Shown here one piece after another: positions 34,547 through 48,045 of a stretch of 64,000 bases of DNA (position 1 is its first letter; the number at the start of each line of letters is the position of its first letter). The stretch is from positions 37,848,999-37,912,998 of the forward strand of contig OZ007575.1 in assembly GCA_963931925.1 (NCBI GenBank). Direction: 5' to 3'. The position numbers and the translations under genes are program-made. The notes under the pieces are model-generated. The model ran no database searches, was not told where the DNA came from, and worked only from the letters and a program-made list of their open reading frames with translations. The DNA is from Onchidella celtica (taxonomy: Eukaryota > Mollusca > Gastropoda > Systellommatophora > Onchidiidae).

Positions 34547-37500
34547 AGCCACGGTGAGGCTGACGATGGTTGCGACGGCAATGGCGTAGATTTCTCATCA
34601 TTTGCCCCTTTTCAATTAAAGTCCACAATAATTATGGCAAATCGGGGGTATTAATGATATTGTTCTTTCTGCACTGGGTCAACGTGAGTGCACACGGTCA
34701 TACTCTCACTAGTCGACGTTTCTGTCGATGGGATTTTCACCTCTCAGTTTCAATGGCAGGGAGAATTCCCTTTGTTTGTCAAGTTCTCTGGCCCCATTGT
34801 CTCCGCCAAGCCTGCATCTGTTTACTTTCTCATTTTCACCGGAGATCAAACTCCCCCTAGTGTTTGCAGATAAACAAATCAACTTTTAGATCAACACAGC
34901 CCAAGTTAATTTTGTTTTTTAAAACTGTCTTGCTTTTTTTTTCCTTCCATAAATTCTTTTGATTCTAAAAACGCAGGTTAAATAGCAGAAAAATAAATAC
35001 GCAAATCAATAAAAAGTCCAGGGTTGCCTTATGGTTTATGCATAAAGCTCGACCTGCCACCATTTGTAAATACGGCAGTTAATATGAAAGTTGCGTTATT
35101 TTCAGGGAAATGTGGCGATGCCTGAGTGGCTCATCGTGTACATAACCAAAACCTGTAATCCCCTTAAACTGCCAAAAACGTAAGCCTGGGATTTTAAACA
35201 GTACTAATAATATCTTTCAGCTATAATCAGTTAAGCGCCGAGTGGAACCATCTCTTAAAGTAAATATGAATCTTTGTACGTTACGAGAAGTATACGCTGA
35301 ATGCGATACGTTTACACAGCTAATAATTGCAATAGACTCGTCATGACAATACGTTAGGCACCGAAAGAGTTAAACCAGTCAATCCAAATAGTGATTCCAG
35401 CTGTCTAAAAATGGTCGGTATTTTCACTTTGCCCTTTGGATGACTGGTTTGACTCTAAAACCAGACGCTTTCCACAAAACGAGTTCCGAACAATAAAACC
35501 ATAAAACAAAAGGTGACCTAATAAAAAAAGGTCATAATAGACGTCTCTAAAGAACCCACGAAACACAATTTTGAGTCAAAAGACAATACAAAGAAAGAAG
35601 CAGTGCAATAAACTCTGTGCTTAAAAGAAGTGGTCATAAAATCAGGTTTTCATTAATTTTAATTTTTTTTTTGTCTTGCGGTCTTGAAATACGTGTGGAC
35701 CTACGGGGATGTTGTGTATCACAGAATAACTATTGGAAGAAGCCTTCAAGAACATTGTAATGAGTCATCCTTGAGCTGAAAAGGGATAGCCAGGCAAAAA
35801 GATCGTGTTTTACAAGGTGCGCATAACAGTAAATTCGAAAAATAATATATAAATAAATAAATAAATAATAAATAAGTAAATAAATAAATGTTCCAACGAA
35901 AATAAAGAAATACCTAGTCAGATTAGTTCATTGTACTTCGATTTCTCTGCTGACATTGCAAAGTTTCTAGGGGAGGCCTGGGCAAATTTTTTTATTACTT
36001 CAAAAAAAAAAAAAAAGATTTACTACTTCAAAAAATAATAATAGATAAATCGTGTTCCCTGTTGACAGTCTTCATTCAGATCCCAAGCAGATTTGAATAC
36101 CGCAAAAATTTTACTAAATTGGTCGCAAAATCTTCGAGCGAAGAGTGGAGAGAGAGAGAGAGAGAGAGAGATGTTCGGTTGTGAACACAACGGTATTTTG
36201 TGTTAAAACCATCGGCCATCATTATCTTATCTGTTTTCCGTAACGACCTTGCCTGTTTCCGGTCTTGTCGAACATCCGGGCATTTCAGCTGGGCTGGAGC
36301 AGCGGAACAAACAATCTTGTCGTGAGATGTTTTGGTGTTTTATCTCAGCCAATCACAGGGCCCGGGTTACTAAAACCATCGGAAGTTGGAAAGTAACCAG
36401 TCATAATGTACAGGGCAAATGGCCAGTTTTTGGCTTTCGGTGTCTTGCTTCTGGCTGGCAGCATCCTTTTTGTCTTTTGACCAGTGGCTGGCATGAATTG
36501 CCCAGGGTGAAAAAAAAAAAAATCACCTATCGCATATCAAATTAATTAAGTTTCTTCTTTTTGTTTTTCTTTACAGTTTTTCAATCACCGTAATTTTCTC
36601 TTGTTTCCCTCTTGTTCTTTCTATACCGTCCAGGTGGGCATCGCGCCGAAAAACAGCCTTTATAATTATGATCAGTGAATTGTCCAAGTTGAAATATCAT
36701 GTGTCAAAATACCAAAGTAAGCATTTTTGTGGGGTTTTTTTTTGTTTTTTTTAAGCTACTGTCTTTTCTGTCGTCTTCTTCTTTTCTTTCCTTCCTTTCT
36801 TCTTCTTCTTCTTCTTCTTCTTCTTCCTCTGCCGCCTCCATTCTTCTTCTGGAACAATCCACCAGCTTTGACTTCACATTTTCCCCACTGGCCTCGTTCT
36901 TCAACCTCGTTCCAATTCTTTACTAGTAACTGCTAAAATAATGTCGATTTCGAGGTATCCCTGTTTTGTTTTCTTATGTCTCATTTCTATTTCTCATCCT
37001 CATTTTTTATTTTCCTCCACAATATTCTTCTAAACCAACATAGCAATTTTACCCGCTGGAATGATTTAAAAAGTCTCTGGTAAATAAAAATTTAAGATGT
37101 CACACAAGTAGAAAGCATTGCATAATCTCGACGTAAAGCACTTTCATTCGACGCGTACAAGTGGGGCAATCCCATTGCGTAATAACGTCTGGTAGAAGGC
37201 AAAGATTTGAAAGTAATATCTCTATTTTGTAACATGTAGGAAACCTCAGGTCACAATTGTGTCTTTTTTTTATTTTTATGCAACATCATAATTGGAAAAT
37301 GAAACTGAAAATAATTTCTGTATGTTTTGAACGTGATGTCACGCCAACTGTTAGAAATAACGCGAGTGTGACACACTGCTATTTTGCATAATTGTGTTTT
37401 GACTCGGTGCGTGAGATCTCTTTTCCACACCGGCTGATTCAATGCAGTACTGATATTCCCGATCTAGAGAGACGGACTTTGTTTTCGTCTCATCAGTGTG

Positions 37501-38297
37501 TGACGACGTCCCGTTTTTACTCCACAATCCTCTCTATAAACGACAAACCCTTTTGACTCACAGCGCCTCCAGCCTTTTTCGTGTACAACTTCCGCTTGCA
37601 CTAAAAAGTTCCTTACAAAATTTGACAGCTGGCTGCTTCGTTAATATCGCCTAAGTGTCAGGTCTTGAATGTTCGCCCCATCTTTTCAGATAATTATAAC
37701 ACTCTCCAGTCAGCTCGTTTAGCTCTGTAAAATTAAGCTGTGATTTTTCCATATCCAAAATCAGTAAATTTAGAGAACTCAGTCTGAAAGAAATAAAAAA
37801 TTGTCATTACATTTAACGAAGTCTATCTGATCTACCGCAATTTCAATGTCTAAATTCACATCCAACAGCACGAATAATTTATTTTTTTTAAACTAGACGA
37901 AAAAAAATAAATAATTTAAACAGGACTTTTTTTTTTCACTGGTTTTTAAATGCCTCATTTGAACGTCGAGATAAAGCCCCCAGAAGATTCCACTGGACAC
38001 CAGGGACGACGTCTCATTATTCCATATCTGGAGGGCAAGGAAAGCTTAACAAAGGCTCTGCCTGTTGATGCAGGCAATAAGACGTGCTTCATTACCACTC
38101 GCGCTATACACCACCAGCAGCAACTTCAGAATTTGTGCACTGAAGGTTTCAGTAGTTTGTACCCTACCGTCTACAGCTGGGCTTTCCGGTCTAGCTAGTC
38201 AAAGTTCTACTGTGTATGGGGGGTTGTGAGTAAGTTTTTTTTAATCTTTTACTCCCGACCCCTTGAGGGACGACGTCATTATTCGTTTGTGGCCGTT
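34547..38297. other. Sparse stretch with short microsatellites
   Basis: Holds (AAAT)n at about 35850-35890, (GA)n at 36150-36171 and (TTC)n at 36800-36826. An 82-codon plus frame (37950-38198) and a 61-codon frame (34688-34873) have protein-like composition but no recognisable domain, so no gene is called. Confidence 0.4.
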
Positions 38298-38590
38298 GAT
38301 ATGAGATTTCAAATCTTGTGTGGGATTTCAGTCTTTCGTTTGAATTGTGAGATTTCAGATTCGTGTTTTTTGTTTGTTTGTTTGTTTTTTTTACAATTTT
38401 TGGGATTTCGGCTTTTGATAGAATAGTGAGATTTCAGTGAAGAATTCCAATTTTGAGTGGGAATTCAAGTATTTGGTGGGATCCAGTTTATGGGATTCCA
38501 ATGTTATATAATCTTCAGTGCATTCTTACCTGGGATGAGATTGTAAATTCTGAGTGAGACTTTAAATCGTATGTCGGAGGACTTCTGACC
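38298..38590. repeat. Highly degenerate short repeat (GGGATTTCA-like)
   Basis: GAGATTTCA, GGGATTTCA, GGGATTTCG, GGGATTCCA and similar words recur every 20-40 bp, suggesting an eroded minisatellite. Confidence 0.45.
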
Positions 38591-39702
38591 TTAAACGTGT
38601 GTGGGGGTCTCAAGGTCATACATACGTATCGTGATCATTTTTGCAGTATCGCGCTAGTCATCGTTTAGTCTCTCATGAAATACTCAGTTGCCGTCACTGA
38701 AAAGAATAAGAACTCGAAAAATATATTACTCTTCAGTATGACAACTTTTTTTCTGTCCAATTTGTCTTTCAACGGTAAATATAACGGGAAGAAGGCGTGC
38801 AATGTCAGAGAGAGATATCGCCATTTATTTAAGTTTCAAAGAACGTAATGGCAATGTTAAAAAAAAAAAAATGCAACATCTTTCCCTGAATTTGGCAATT
38901 CTGCAGGTTACAGGGAAATTGTGTCATGATTCCCCTCATTAAAACTGACAGGAATTCTATATATATATAATAATTATCACACATAAAAATTAAAAAAAAT
39001 TGGATTGAAAACTGCCGCTTCCATATGTTTCTCGCCAGTGGGCAAATTTGTTTGTGATGTGATGAAGTCAATGGAAAAATGAGATTTTTGTTGTTGTTTG
39101 GGCAGCAGCATAACCAGAGAGGCTGGAATTTCATAATATTATGTTTGATCAAAAAATAGTTCACACAGAATTTCCGTCTTGTTTCCTTTGGCCGAATTTG
39201 GCAATTCGTTCAACAATCTCTTCCGACTGTCACCTGCAACTTCGTATCAATGAATCATTTATTTTTCTCCATAACGATGACAAGCATTTGACAAGGCTTA
39301 GAGAGTATTATCGTATTATGTCAGAATCTTGTTTTGCGTCTATTACAGCCTATATTGACAGCCTATTTTGATGAATATAGAAGGGCGAAAAGTTACTTTT
39401 ATTAGAAATCATAATAATAACGCAGCAACTGCCATAATGTATTTGGGAAATACATTAGATATAAATTAACGCTTTTTTTCAAATGTACATGTATATCTAA
39501 ATGAAATTTAAAGAAAAAACAAATTCAAACTGCGGACAAGTTTGTTATAATAATTTTAGTTATTGTTAATATTGGTACCCGTGTAAAAACATCCCACTAA
39601 TTATACAACCTAAACTTCTGGTATTTCTTTCCACCCGGCCTCTAAAGGGTGTTCTTAATGTACATACTAATTTTTGTATTTTTGTCAGATGAGAATAATA
39701 GG

Positions 39703-39842
39703 GGGTGGAGGGGGATGTCTCAGAACTGAGGGGGGGGGGGGGAGAGACCGTATTTAAGTCGCAGTAAAGTGCTGATATGCGCTAGGGTTAATACTGCCAC
39801 AATAAAATATCGCTGTTCTTTAAAGACATCCCCCTCCCCCTG
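39703..39842. repeat. Short inverted repeat with G/C-rich arms
   Basis: GGGGGTGGAGGGGGATGTCT and the inverse-matching AGACATCCCCCTCCCCC are about 100 bp apart. A G13 run lies between them. It could be a small foldback element or simply G-rich low complexity. Confidence 0.45.
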
Positions 39843-40520
39843 CCATTTTTCGATCTTCACACCCTGCGATCTTGAGAATCGTCACCCTCCCCTACCAATA
39901 CACTCCGGCTTGCTTCCGTCGCCTTGTCAAAAAAGGCTTGTTTTCACATCACCTATAACCAAAACCAACTTAACTTTCCCCGCGACCGGAGGCTGGAATT
40001 TCCAGGAAAACATATTTAGCGCTGAGGGGGCTACTAGATGTTGATTAGACAGCTCAAGCGGGAGAGATGGAGGGAGGAAACAGATTATGAGCGGACGAGT
40101 GACAGAATGGCCTGATTAGGTGGCCGCCAGCCATTTTTTTTTTTTTTGTGGAGACACCGGCTCTACAGATGTTCCCGTTAGTGAGTTCATAAAACCAGAG
40201 GCCAGAAAAGCTAATGAACCCCCCTGAAATGAGTGGTACTTGGTACTACCACCTCTTTATTTGCAAGGAAAACTAGTTAAGTTTTTCCCCTGGCAACGTC
40301 CATTGTGTTCATTTTCTCTCTTTTGTGATTGGTCTCCATGGGTTTCTGTGAGAGCCGTGGGGGAAGGTAGGAAGGAGAGGATATTAATGATATCTTTGCT
40401 GCCTCCAGGCGGTACTGACATATTTGGAGACGAGCCGGTCTCTCATTAAAGTGGACGCAAGTTTTCTTTCGTTAAATTTATTAGAATAAACTTGAAAAGT
40501 TCACACTGATGTCCGTAACA

Positions 40521-40700
40521 CCCTAGTTCTGGTCCACACACAAACTAACCGATATCGATTTTGATAGGGCGACGTCACGGGTACATCTCAGTGAGACCTC
40601 GCGCAGCAGTTGAAGTTGGGATTTCACTAAAATCCAATGAAGTGACGCCATCTCCCAGATAAGTGGCGGATGGAAATCGGCTGGTATGTGCGCCTAGGCT
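40521..40700. mobile_element. Possible 180-bp MITE with imperfect TIRs
   Basis: CCCTAGTTCTGGTCCACAC and CTAACCGAT at the left are loosely inverse to ATCGGCTGG and TGTGCGCCTAGGC at the right, around a central GACGTCAC. Arms are diverged and no target duplication is clear. Confidence 0.4.
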
Positions 40701-41290
40701 AAATAAAATAATCATGGCAACTCCGCGTTTTTTTTTTTTCGGACAGAAATTTCCGTTTCTAAATCGTCTTCAACATTTTGGGAGGGGGGGGGGGGGTTTG
40801 TAATCAGGTAAGGTTTCAAAAATTAAAATGTACAATCTCATCAGGATTCCCTTAATGTCAATGATCGTAGTTGAAATAATCCTCTAGTCTAGTGGACGGA
40901 AGCGCTGGTGGACGGTAAGGGTCACGAAGCTGAAAACTCCTTCACTTAATGGCCAGACCGGCAACTATAGAAGTGTGCACGTCCACATCTCAGCATAATA
41001 TATTGCATAGACTTGTCTTATTAACCGTGACAGACATTCTACTCAGCTTACGGCTCTTATAAACCACCCGCTGTCAAGCTGACAACTCCTACTGACAACA
41101 TTTTAACGTGGTGGTATAATATTTCGGATGTGATGACGTTCATTTGTCAAGGAGAGGAGATTTCATTGTCAAGAGTTGTTTCTCTAGCCATATTTTTCCC
41201 TTTCCTCTTCATTTTCATCTCAGGTGTTTTTATTTTTGACGTTCTTCCTCTTTTCTTTCTTATCATTTCCATCATCTCTCAGCTGCCACC

Positions 41291-41478
41291 GGCCCAGTGG
41301 GGCCCAGAGGTTAGAGGACTAACGTTAGGTTCGAATCCCGCTCAGGGGCGGGGATCTCAACCTTCCAAATTTCACGAAACACCTGGCGACCGAAACGGTG
41401 ACCCAGTCCACGCCCTTGAAACAGTCTCGTTGTGGTGAAAAGGGACAAACGCGCCTCCCTCCTCCAAGAAAAAAAAAG
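41291..41478 (+). mobile_element. Second tRNA-derived SINE family, one copy (~188 bp)
   Basis: The head contains GGCCCAGAGGTTAGAGG, A-box-like, and a perfect B box GGTTCGAATCC at 41328-41338. A non-tRNA body follows, and the element ends in A9 at 41469-41477. The body is unrelated to family S. Target duplications are not obvious. Confidence 0.65.
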
Positions 41479-42423
41479 TAACACAAACAAATATCTCAAT
41501 CCTCTTCCATCCTGTTACTCACATCATAATCACGCGGATGGATTTGGTGGGTATTTCTGACAAGGATCTGTCCTATCATATAATTATATCCTATATAATT
41601 ATGTTTGTCGTCATGCTGCATCTAGGCACAATGTGGCAACGTGTCCACGGGCTTTTTCCAAAAAACTCACGTCACAACGTCACAACCTGGACTGTCCTCA
41701 TCCAACAATCTGAGACCAGCGATGTCTGCTTCACCACAGAAGTCTGTGCCGCAAAACTAGACTCGCATAATTATGCGATACAGTGGCGTCGCATTTCCTA
41801 AACACTGGCAAATGAATGAGAGACAAGAATACATTGCGCAGTCAACGGGGAACATGAAACAAAACGACTGCAACACAACGTTAGCGCGCCTAGGTTTATG
41901 GAGCATACTTACGGTGTTTAACGATTTTGTACGTTCTATTTTCCCTTTTCCGCCACCGAGCTGGGGAATTTTCTGAAAGCCAAACCACCATTTATTGCCT
42001 AGGTAGGTTTCCGGCGTTGCCGTAAACAGGTGTGACCTGGTCTTTAACCTGAATGTTTTTGTTTACTAGGCAGGCAGGTTAAGTGTGATGAGTGATGACC
42101 CTGCTTTATTACTTTCTGTTAAAGCAATGACTGGGGGGGGGGGGGGGGGGGAAGAGTTCTGCTTAGAGCCCGGACATATTGGCTTCGATTTCCGGTTCGC
42201 CTTCGAAAGACGCCAGGCTCCATGAAAAACTAAACAAGACGAAAGCGGAAGCAATATATGCCTCCAAAACTAAAAGGTGCTTGTGAAGATTTGACATCTC
42301 TGCAAGACTAGACGGGCGTCACTCGGTAAAGCTAAAGAATGCAAAACGAAATCGAAGCCACCGCGTTTGGGCTGTCAAGGAGAAGTCTTTACCTGCAGAT
42401 GATGTGAGAAAGGTTGGAAGACA

Positions 42424-42476
42424 AGATAAGAATCACTTTATTATCCCCATGAGGGCAATTCTCTTTCCCAGAGCCT
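42424..42476 (-). mobile_element. Possible LINE 3'-end remnant
   Basis: The minus strand reads GAATTGCCCTCATGGGGATA followed by ATAAAGTGATTCTTA, the style of 3' terminus seen in CR1/L2-group LINEs. No attached coding region. Could instead be another short interspersed repeat. Confidence 0.35.
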
Positions 42477-43299
42477 TTAACAGCACATACATGGTACACA
42501 TATCTTACGTATTATTTACATAAACATATCACAACTCAATAACTCAATAACAAGCATACATGAAGTGACGTGGTAAAGAACCTTAGTGGAAAAAATACAC
42601 AGAAATGGAGATATCATAATTTTTTTATAGTTCGTTTTTTTCACTTGACAAAGGCGAAAGCCGAAAATTTGTGTATTTCCTGTCTTCTCTTTAGTTTGCT
42701 TTGTATTGTTTGGGTTTTATTTCTCACGCGGGGCATTGCAACATACAACCTTTTCTTTTTGCCCAATTTTGACAGAAATGGAGAGCACTGCAACTCCGTG
42801 CTGTCGCCTCCGAGGGGGGCGGAAGGGGGGGGGGGGGGTTTGGGGTTGGTCTGTCTGATGGTTCAAGAACTTATTTTGCAACACAGGTGTATATATAATT
42901 TTGCTTAAAAGTTCTGAGCTATTCCGTGACGAAATTCAAGAGGAAAATCTTTGCTTCTAAGAAAATCAAAACCAATGTCTCGCGGAGATAACTGTCACGC
43001 AGCCATGGTTTAAATTTTCTCTCCTAAACAAAAATTGTTACTTTGGCGTACTTAAATATTGAGGGAGAGAAAATGCTCTTCTGACTCATTGCTGTAAGCC
43101 CCTTTGAGCGGTTCGTCCCCCCAAAAATGGCCAATACAAATGGCACATGAAAATCACAAGGAGATAATTTAATATTAAATTGCACAGCTAGATGTACCGG
43201 GCATTATCTGAGATAAACCTGTCAACCCACCCTTCTATTTCTTTCTCTTTGGGCTAGAAAACTTCCCATATTCTATAATTATACAGTCTTACCAAAGAT
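42477..43299. other. Stretch without recognised genes
   Basis: Contains a G12 run at about 42826-42838; a G18-type run at about 42131-42151 lies upstream, before the LINE-tail remnant. No gene recognised. Confidence 0.4.
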
Positions 43300-43665
43300 A
43301 CTAGAAACGATAAGATGGGACTTTTTCGCACAACCAAAAAACCCGTGCACACAATTTACGCGCTGATCGGGTCCAGGGCCCGTGGCGCATAGTATGAAAA
43401 GAAAGATTGATGTAGTGGTAAATTCAATTTATGACGCAAAATTGTGACCGTGCTACTGCCACTTAAAAAAAAAAGAATAGCCAGAGTTTTCCCATAGCGA
43501 TTGAGGTTAATTCCACAATAATTGTGTGACGTCAATCAATCAAGGCCTAAAGCGATAGCTGAACAGTGAATAAATTTCAGTATTTTCCCCATTTGGCTTT
43601 GTAAAATACGGCACTTTTTCATGACTTCTGCGGGTTTGCCTCGTTAGGTGGGGGTGCGAAAACTG
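43300..43665 (+). repeat. Dispersed repeat D, copy 1
   Basis: Matches 63645-64000 in the same orientation: GATACTAGAAACGATAAGAT, GTGCACACAATTTACGCGCT, GGCGCATAGTATGAAAAGAA, GTGCTACTGC, AATAGCCAGAGTTTTC, GCGATTGAGGTTA, AGGCCTAAAGCGATAGCTGA and TTTTTCATGACTTC. No ORF or termini identified. Confidence 0.85.
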
Positions 43666-44563
43666 CACGCTATAAGCACTACCTGTCTCATCTTATCAAG
43701 AAGTATTTTGGTGTTAGTACAGGAAGCAGTCTGGTAAGGTGTTTGCGCTCAGAGAACTGAATGGGTATTAATATCGTTTTCCGGTGTGGTGGGCTTATAC
43801 AGGGAACACAATCGGTCGACAGATGAGCAATTAGGCTGGCTTAATTGACCCTTCAGAAAAGTAATTGAAACGGTCATTTGGGTTGTAGCGTCGAACAAAA
43901 AAAGGACCAAAATTGCACCGCAGTGAAATACTGTCACCATTATTTTCTTTTATTATAGATTTGGCATTTTTCGACATGGAAATATGGAAGTGCTCACATA
44001 CTATAAATTAGTCTTTGCGAGAGGGGATTACGACTGGTCAAAGAACCAGTGTTTTCTGAAATAACTAGCCGGAAGTCTTGTTTTTTTTTTCATGTTTTGT
44101 TTTATATTTAAGTTTATTCAGATGCTGTTTCAGTTACATTGGCAGTCGTGGGATCGAGGGACACTAAAAATGTCAGTTGTAGTTGTACACTGAAAACTGA
44201 GTTGAAATCTGTTTTCCTAATCTCTTGGTTTTTTTACAATGCATTTTTAAAGCCCGATCGACTGTATTAAGTGGCAGACATGAGAGATGTAAATCACATT
44301 TTAAAAAGAAAAAACTGCGGAAACGAAATTTAAATCTTGTTTTCCATCTTTTTTTTATTTCAGATGCTGTTATAAACATCCGTGTGTGTGTGTATGGTTT
44401 CTGAACCTCAGTGGCTGATCATGAGATGTAAAAGTCGACAGTAAATTGTCATTGTACCGTAGTCTTTGACATCACATTAGTACCTTTGATCGATCACTGC
44501 GAACGGAAGGGGAGAGAGAGAGCAAGGACATTATTCTCAGGTAAGTGAATAGTCAAGGCAGCT
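43666..44563. other. Stretch without recognised features
   Basis: AT-rich. Short frames only. Confidence 0.4.
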
Positions 44564-44566
44564 GTG

Positions 44567-44598
<32 letters not shown>

Positions 44599-44626
44599 TT
44601 GTTGTTGTTGTTGTTGTTGTTGTTTT
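44564..44626. repeat. (TTG)n microsatellite
   Basis: About 20 TTG/GTT units, with TTTTTG interruptions, followed by a G8 run. Confidence 0.95.
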
Positions 44627-44759
44627 TGAGGGGGGGGATCCCCTACTCCACCCACATAAACATAATTATAAGGAAGGCATAAACTAGTCCTGGACGAGGG
44701 TCCAAATTCAAATTTGGATAGCTAGTTCAACGGGTCATAACGGTTCAATCCAATTATCC

Positions 44760-45295
44760 GGATGAAGAGATCCGCTGGCGACTGGTGCTGGGTACGGTTC
44801 CGACACCAGTGTCGACTCCTTAGATACTGACCATCTTGGGAACCCGACACCAAGACCTGGTACCGGTACTAGTGCCGACGCTGCGGCGGCTCTAGTTATC
44901 CTCATGGCCACTGCTTAATTTTACATTTAATAGACGTAACACGTGTAGACACTGCATCACAAGGTTTTAAATATTTAGAGAATTAGCTCTGCGCCCCCCC
45001 CCCCCAAATACTATAGCACCGCACCAGTGCCCACCCCCACCTGATAGGAGACAGCAAATTAAAGTTTGTTCACCTTTGCATGATGCAAATTCTCGGAGTC
45101 AGTGCCGAAGGCGGGTCTCGGAGTCGACACTAGGGAAGTGATGGAGTCGTGACGTCACTTCCTAGAGGTCAGTGTCAACTGCAGTGTCGGGACCTTTCAG
45201 TGGGGCACCTGTGATGTCATTGGAGTCAATGTCGGTTCCAACGAGAAGTTATGGTGTCGGAGTCGGGATTCGCGACAATGAAAAAGTGCTGGTGC
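44760..45295. repeat. Degenerate GTGTCGG/GGAGTC-type repeat region
   Basis: Words such as CCGACACC, GTGTCGAC, GGTGTCGGAGTCGG, GAGTCGAC, CAGTGTCGG and CAGTGCCG recur on both strands, interrupted by a C-rich run at 44994-45005. Likely an eroded short tandem repeat. Confidence 0.45.
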
Positions 45296-45799
45296 AGCCC
45301 AGCCCTACTTGCGACACGCTTCTGACTTGCTTTTAGACACCTTGAATCTAGATTAGAAGCTCGGTCCATAACGATTTGCGACACAGTACACATTTCAGAG
45401 ATACAACTTGGCGTCAGTGTGTGTACATTTTCGGGCCCATTTGGTGCATGTGTTGGGAAGTGTGTGTGTGCGTGTGTGTGTGTAGGTATGAGCGAGACAT
45501 GCATGTAAGGCGTTAGGAGGTGGCGCGTGTTTGTGCGAGGGTGGGGGCGCGTATGGAGAAAAATGTATACACCAACCATTGTGTGGGTGTGCCTATTGTC
45601 CTCTATTGTCCTTCAAGTCTAGATTCTGTCTTAATTTCATGAAATCCATTTGTATTTTTTGTTTTTGAATTTTTTAACATACGACCTGGGGAGCTCGATA
45701 GCCGAGGATTCACGTTTCCTCAAAGCACGAGAAAAACAGCTCAAAAATTCTTTAGAGGTAGAAAAATGTTTTCATAACAAATCGTGTACTTTTTTCATG

Positions 45800-46030
45800 A
45801 ATGTATCTGGTGAAATCTGGCTTAAGATGAAAAGACCAAATTCCTGGGAAAACCTCTCCAAAGAAAGAAAACCTATGGAAATTGAGATTTGCTTACATGA
45901 CAATCAAGATTAGCTATTTTTCTGCATTCAGTTAAACTATTTTGCTTGAAATCTTAGAAATTTTATTTTGCTTTTTAAAGAGATAAAAATTCCACCTGAA
46001 GCCTGATTTCGCCAGATCCACTCGCATTTT
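45800..46030 (+). repeat. Dispersed repeat, partner of 18480-18725
   Basis: See shared words CCAAATTCCTG, AAATTGAGATTT, AGCTATTTTTCTGC, TATTTTGCTTG and GCCAGATCCACTCGC. The 87-codon plus frame at 45650-45913 overlaps this repeat and is not supported as a gene. Confidence 0.65.
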
Positions 46031-46299
46031 CAGGAGAATTTCGTGTGTGTTTTCCGCCTGGGCTTTTGTTTCAGAATTCCGACAAGTGTTCGCCGTGCGA
46101 AAAATGGTGACTAAAAAACAATTCCCCAGCGGAATTATGGTAGAAATATATGGCTTGAGGTCATTCCCAGACAATCACTGTCATTTTATGTCAGGAAGAG
46201 GTCAAGACTTCGGGCAGACCCTACAAGTTACAAAACGATAAAAACGCTCAAATCTTGGCATTTGAATTTGATCCACTCGACCTTTAGATCAAAATCTGT

Positions 46300-48045
46300 G
46301 GAGATGCCAGAAAAGGGGCAGGGGAGGGGAAGAGGGGGAGGGTCTTTTCAATGTGCTTGTCTGGTTTAAAATATAAAATTCATGGAAGGCGAGAATTAAA
46401 AATGAATGTTCAAAGGAAGACGAAATTACACAAATTCTTCCGTAAGAATTCTTTGACAATCAATATAAGACACACGGTGTAAAGAGAAGAGAACAATCAA
46501 TCCACGCAGAAACACTGATTTTTTTTGGAGACTTTCACCGTTTAGTAATATTAAATTCTTTACATTTTGAGTTACCATTCTGTTTGGGCACTGCCATTTC
46601 ATTCGTGTATGTTGCCCTCTCTTAACCATTCGTCTTCTTCACTTTCCAAGATCATCTTTTTGTATGATAAACGTCACTATCCATCCTGATGGTGTGAAAA
46701 AAAAAATGACGTCAATCCAAACCCAATTAACTGAAGTGCGTTTGATACGCACGCAGATATTATGTTAACAGATGGGAAATGTCTTCAGTAGGTAGTCTAC
46801 GGACAGCTTTACCGCGCTAAGATCCGACAACATGAGACCGTGGAAGATGGGGGGGGGGCGACAAGGAGAGAGGGGTGGGGGTGGGTGGGGGGGCGCAAGT
46901 GAAACAACTGGCCATTGTTCGATCTTGAACACCGCACGCTGTCTGGCCGAACGCGAGCGATTAGCGTCGCTTCAGAATCCTCTCGGTCATTACCGATCTA
47001 TTCAGCGCCCAAAAAACCTCAGACATTGACTTGTCCGGATATGCCACTCACCGCCACTGGTATGAGAAACTGGGCCAAACATGGCACCGGAAAATTAGTG
47101 AAGATGGGCGACGACGCTGTCCTGTTCCCGCTGATCAGTTTTACATTAATATATAATTTATATAATTGCTTGTATAATATATATATATATAATTATTGCT
47201 GGCCTATTTGCTGCGCAGTGACGACCAGTCCTATAAATCGTACCTACTCTACATTTTGTTTTGGCTGAACTGAACTGGGTTACACACTACACTCTACAGG
47301 CCTTATCCATGGTGTCAAGACTTTATGATCTGAGGTTGAGCTCAGCTTTGTGGCAATTTTGAGTCTCCCAAAATATGAAAAAATCATTTTTAAAAATCCG
47401 AGTAATCAAGAACTGTTTTTTGTTTCGTTACATTAGATCTAATTCTTCTGAACTTTTAGTCATTTTTGTAAATGGTAGAATGGATGCACTTAAACTAAAA
47501 TTGCCAATCTAATTTTCCAGACAAAACACGACTTCTACATTGCTAATGGTACTACACTGAACTGGCCAGGTATGCCTGCAAAATTCAAGTTGACCCAACT
47601 CGCTCCACGAAAAAAGTGCAAACGCTGCATTTTTACACGTCAAGGAATAATTATTTCCAATCAGAAAATTTTTTTAATGTGCATTACTGAACAAATTTTG
47701 TAGTTTGTATTCTGTAGTCTCTGTACAACTTTTGTTCAATATCCTCGTGCAATGTGACAGATATTGTGATATGTGTGATTGTTGGACCCCCCCTACCCCC
47801 CACCCTACCCCCTTACCGGCCCCCCCCCACCCCTCACCCCCACACACACGTTCTAAATTGTCCAATTTCCAGACAACGGAAAGTATTTCAGAATGCTTTT
47901 GAAAACACCTCGTCCCAGTTCTGACAACTGAGGGACAGAAAGAAAAAACTTCAAGGTTCTATTAACGGAATCATCGTTGCGTTTCTGACTGTATGGGTCT
48001 CTCTATCAATCTCACTCGCATTGTGTGTGTAAACTGTAAATACTT
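46300..48045. other. Stretch with G- and C-rich tracts, no gene called
   Basis: G-rich block at 46848-46893 and C-rich block at 47787-47848 (see findings). Short AT run at 47178-47195. A 117-codon plus frame (46915-47268) ends in AT-rich low complexity and shows no motif. Confidence 0.4.

Noticed and set aside
37950-38198. 82-codon plus frame starting MPHLNVEIKP
   Set aside because: No motif, start context or neighbour to support a gene.
46915-47268. 117-codon plus frame and GC-richer patch near 46900-47150
   Set aside because: Could be a first exon, but it ends in AT-rich low complexity and no domain is recognised.
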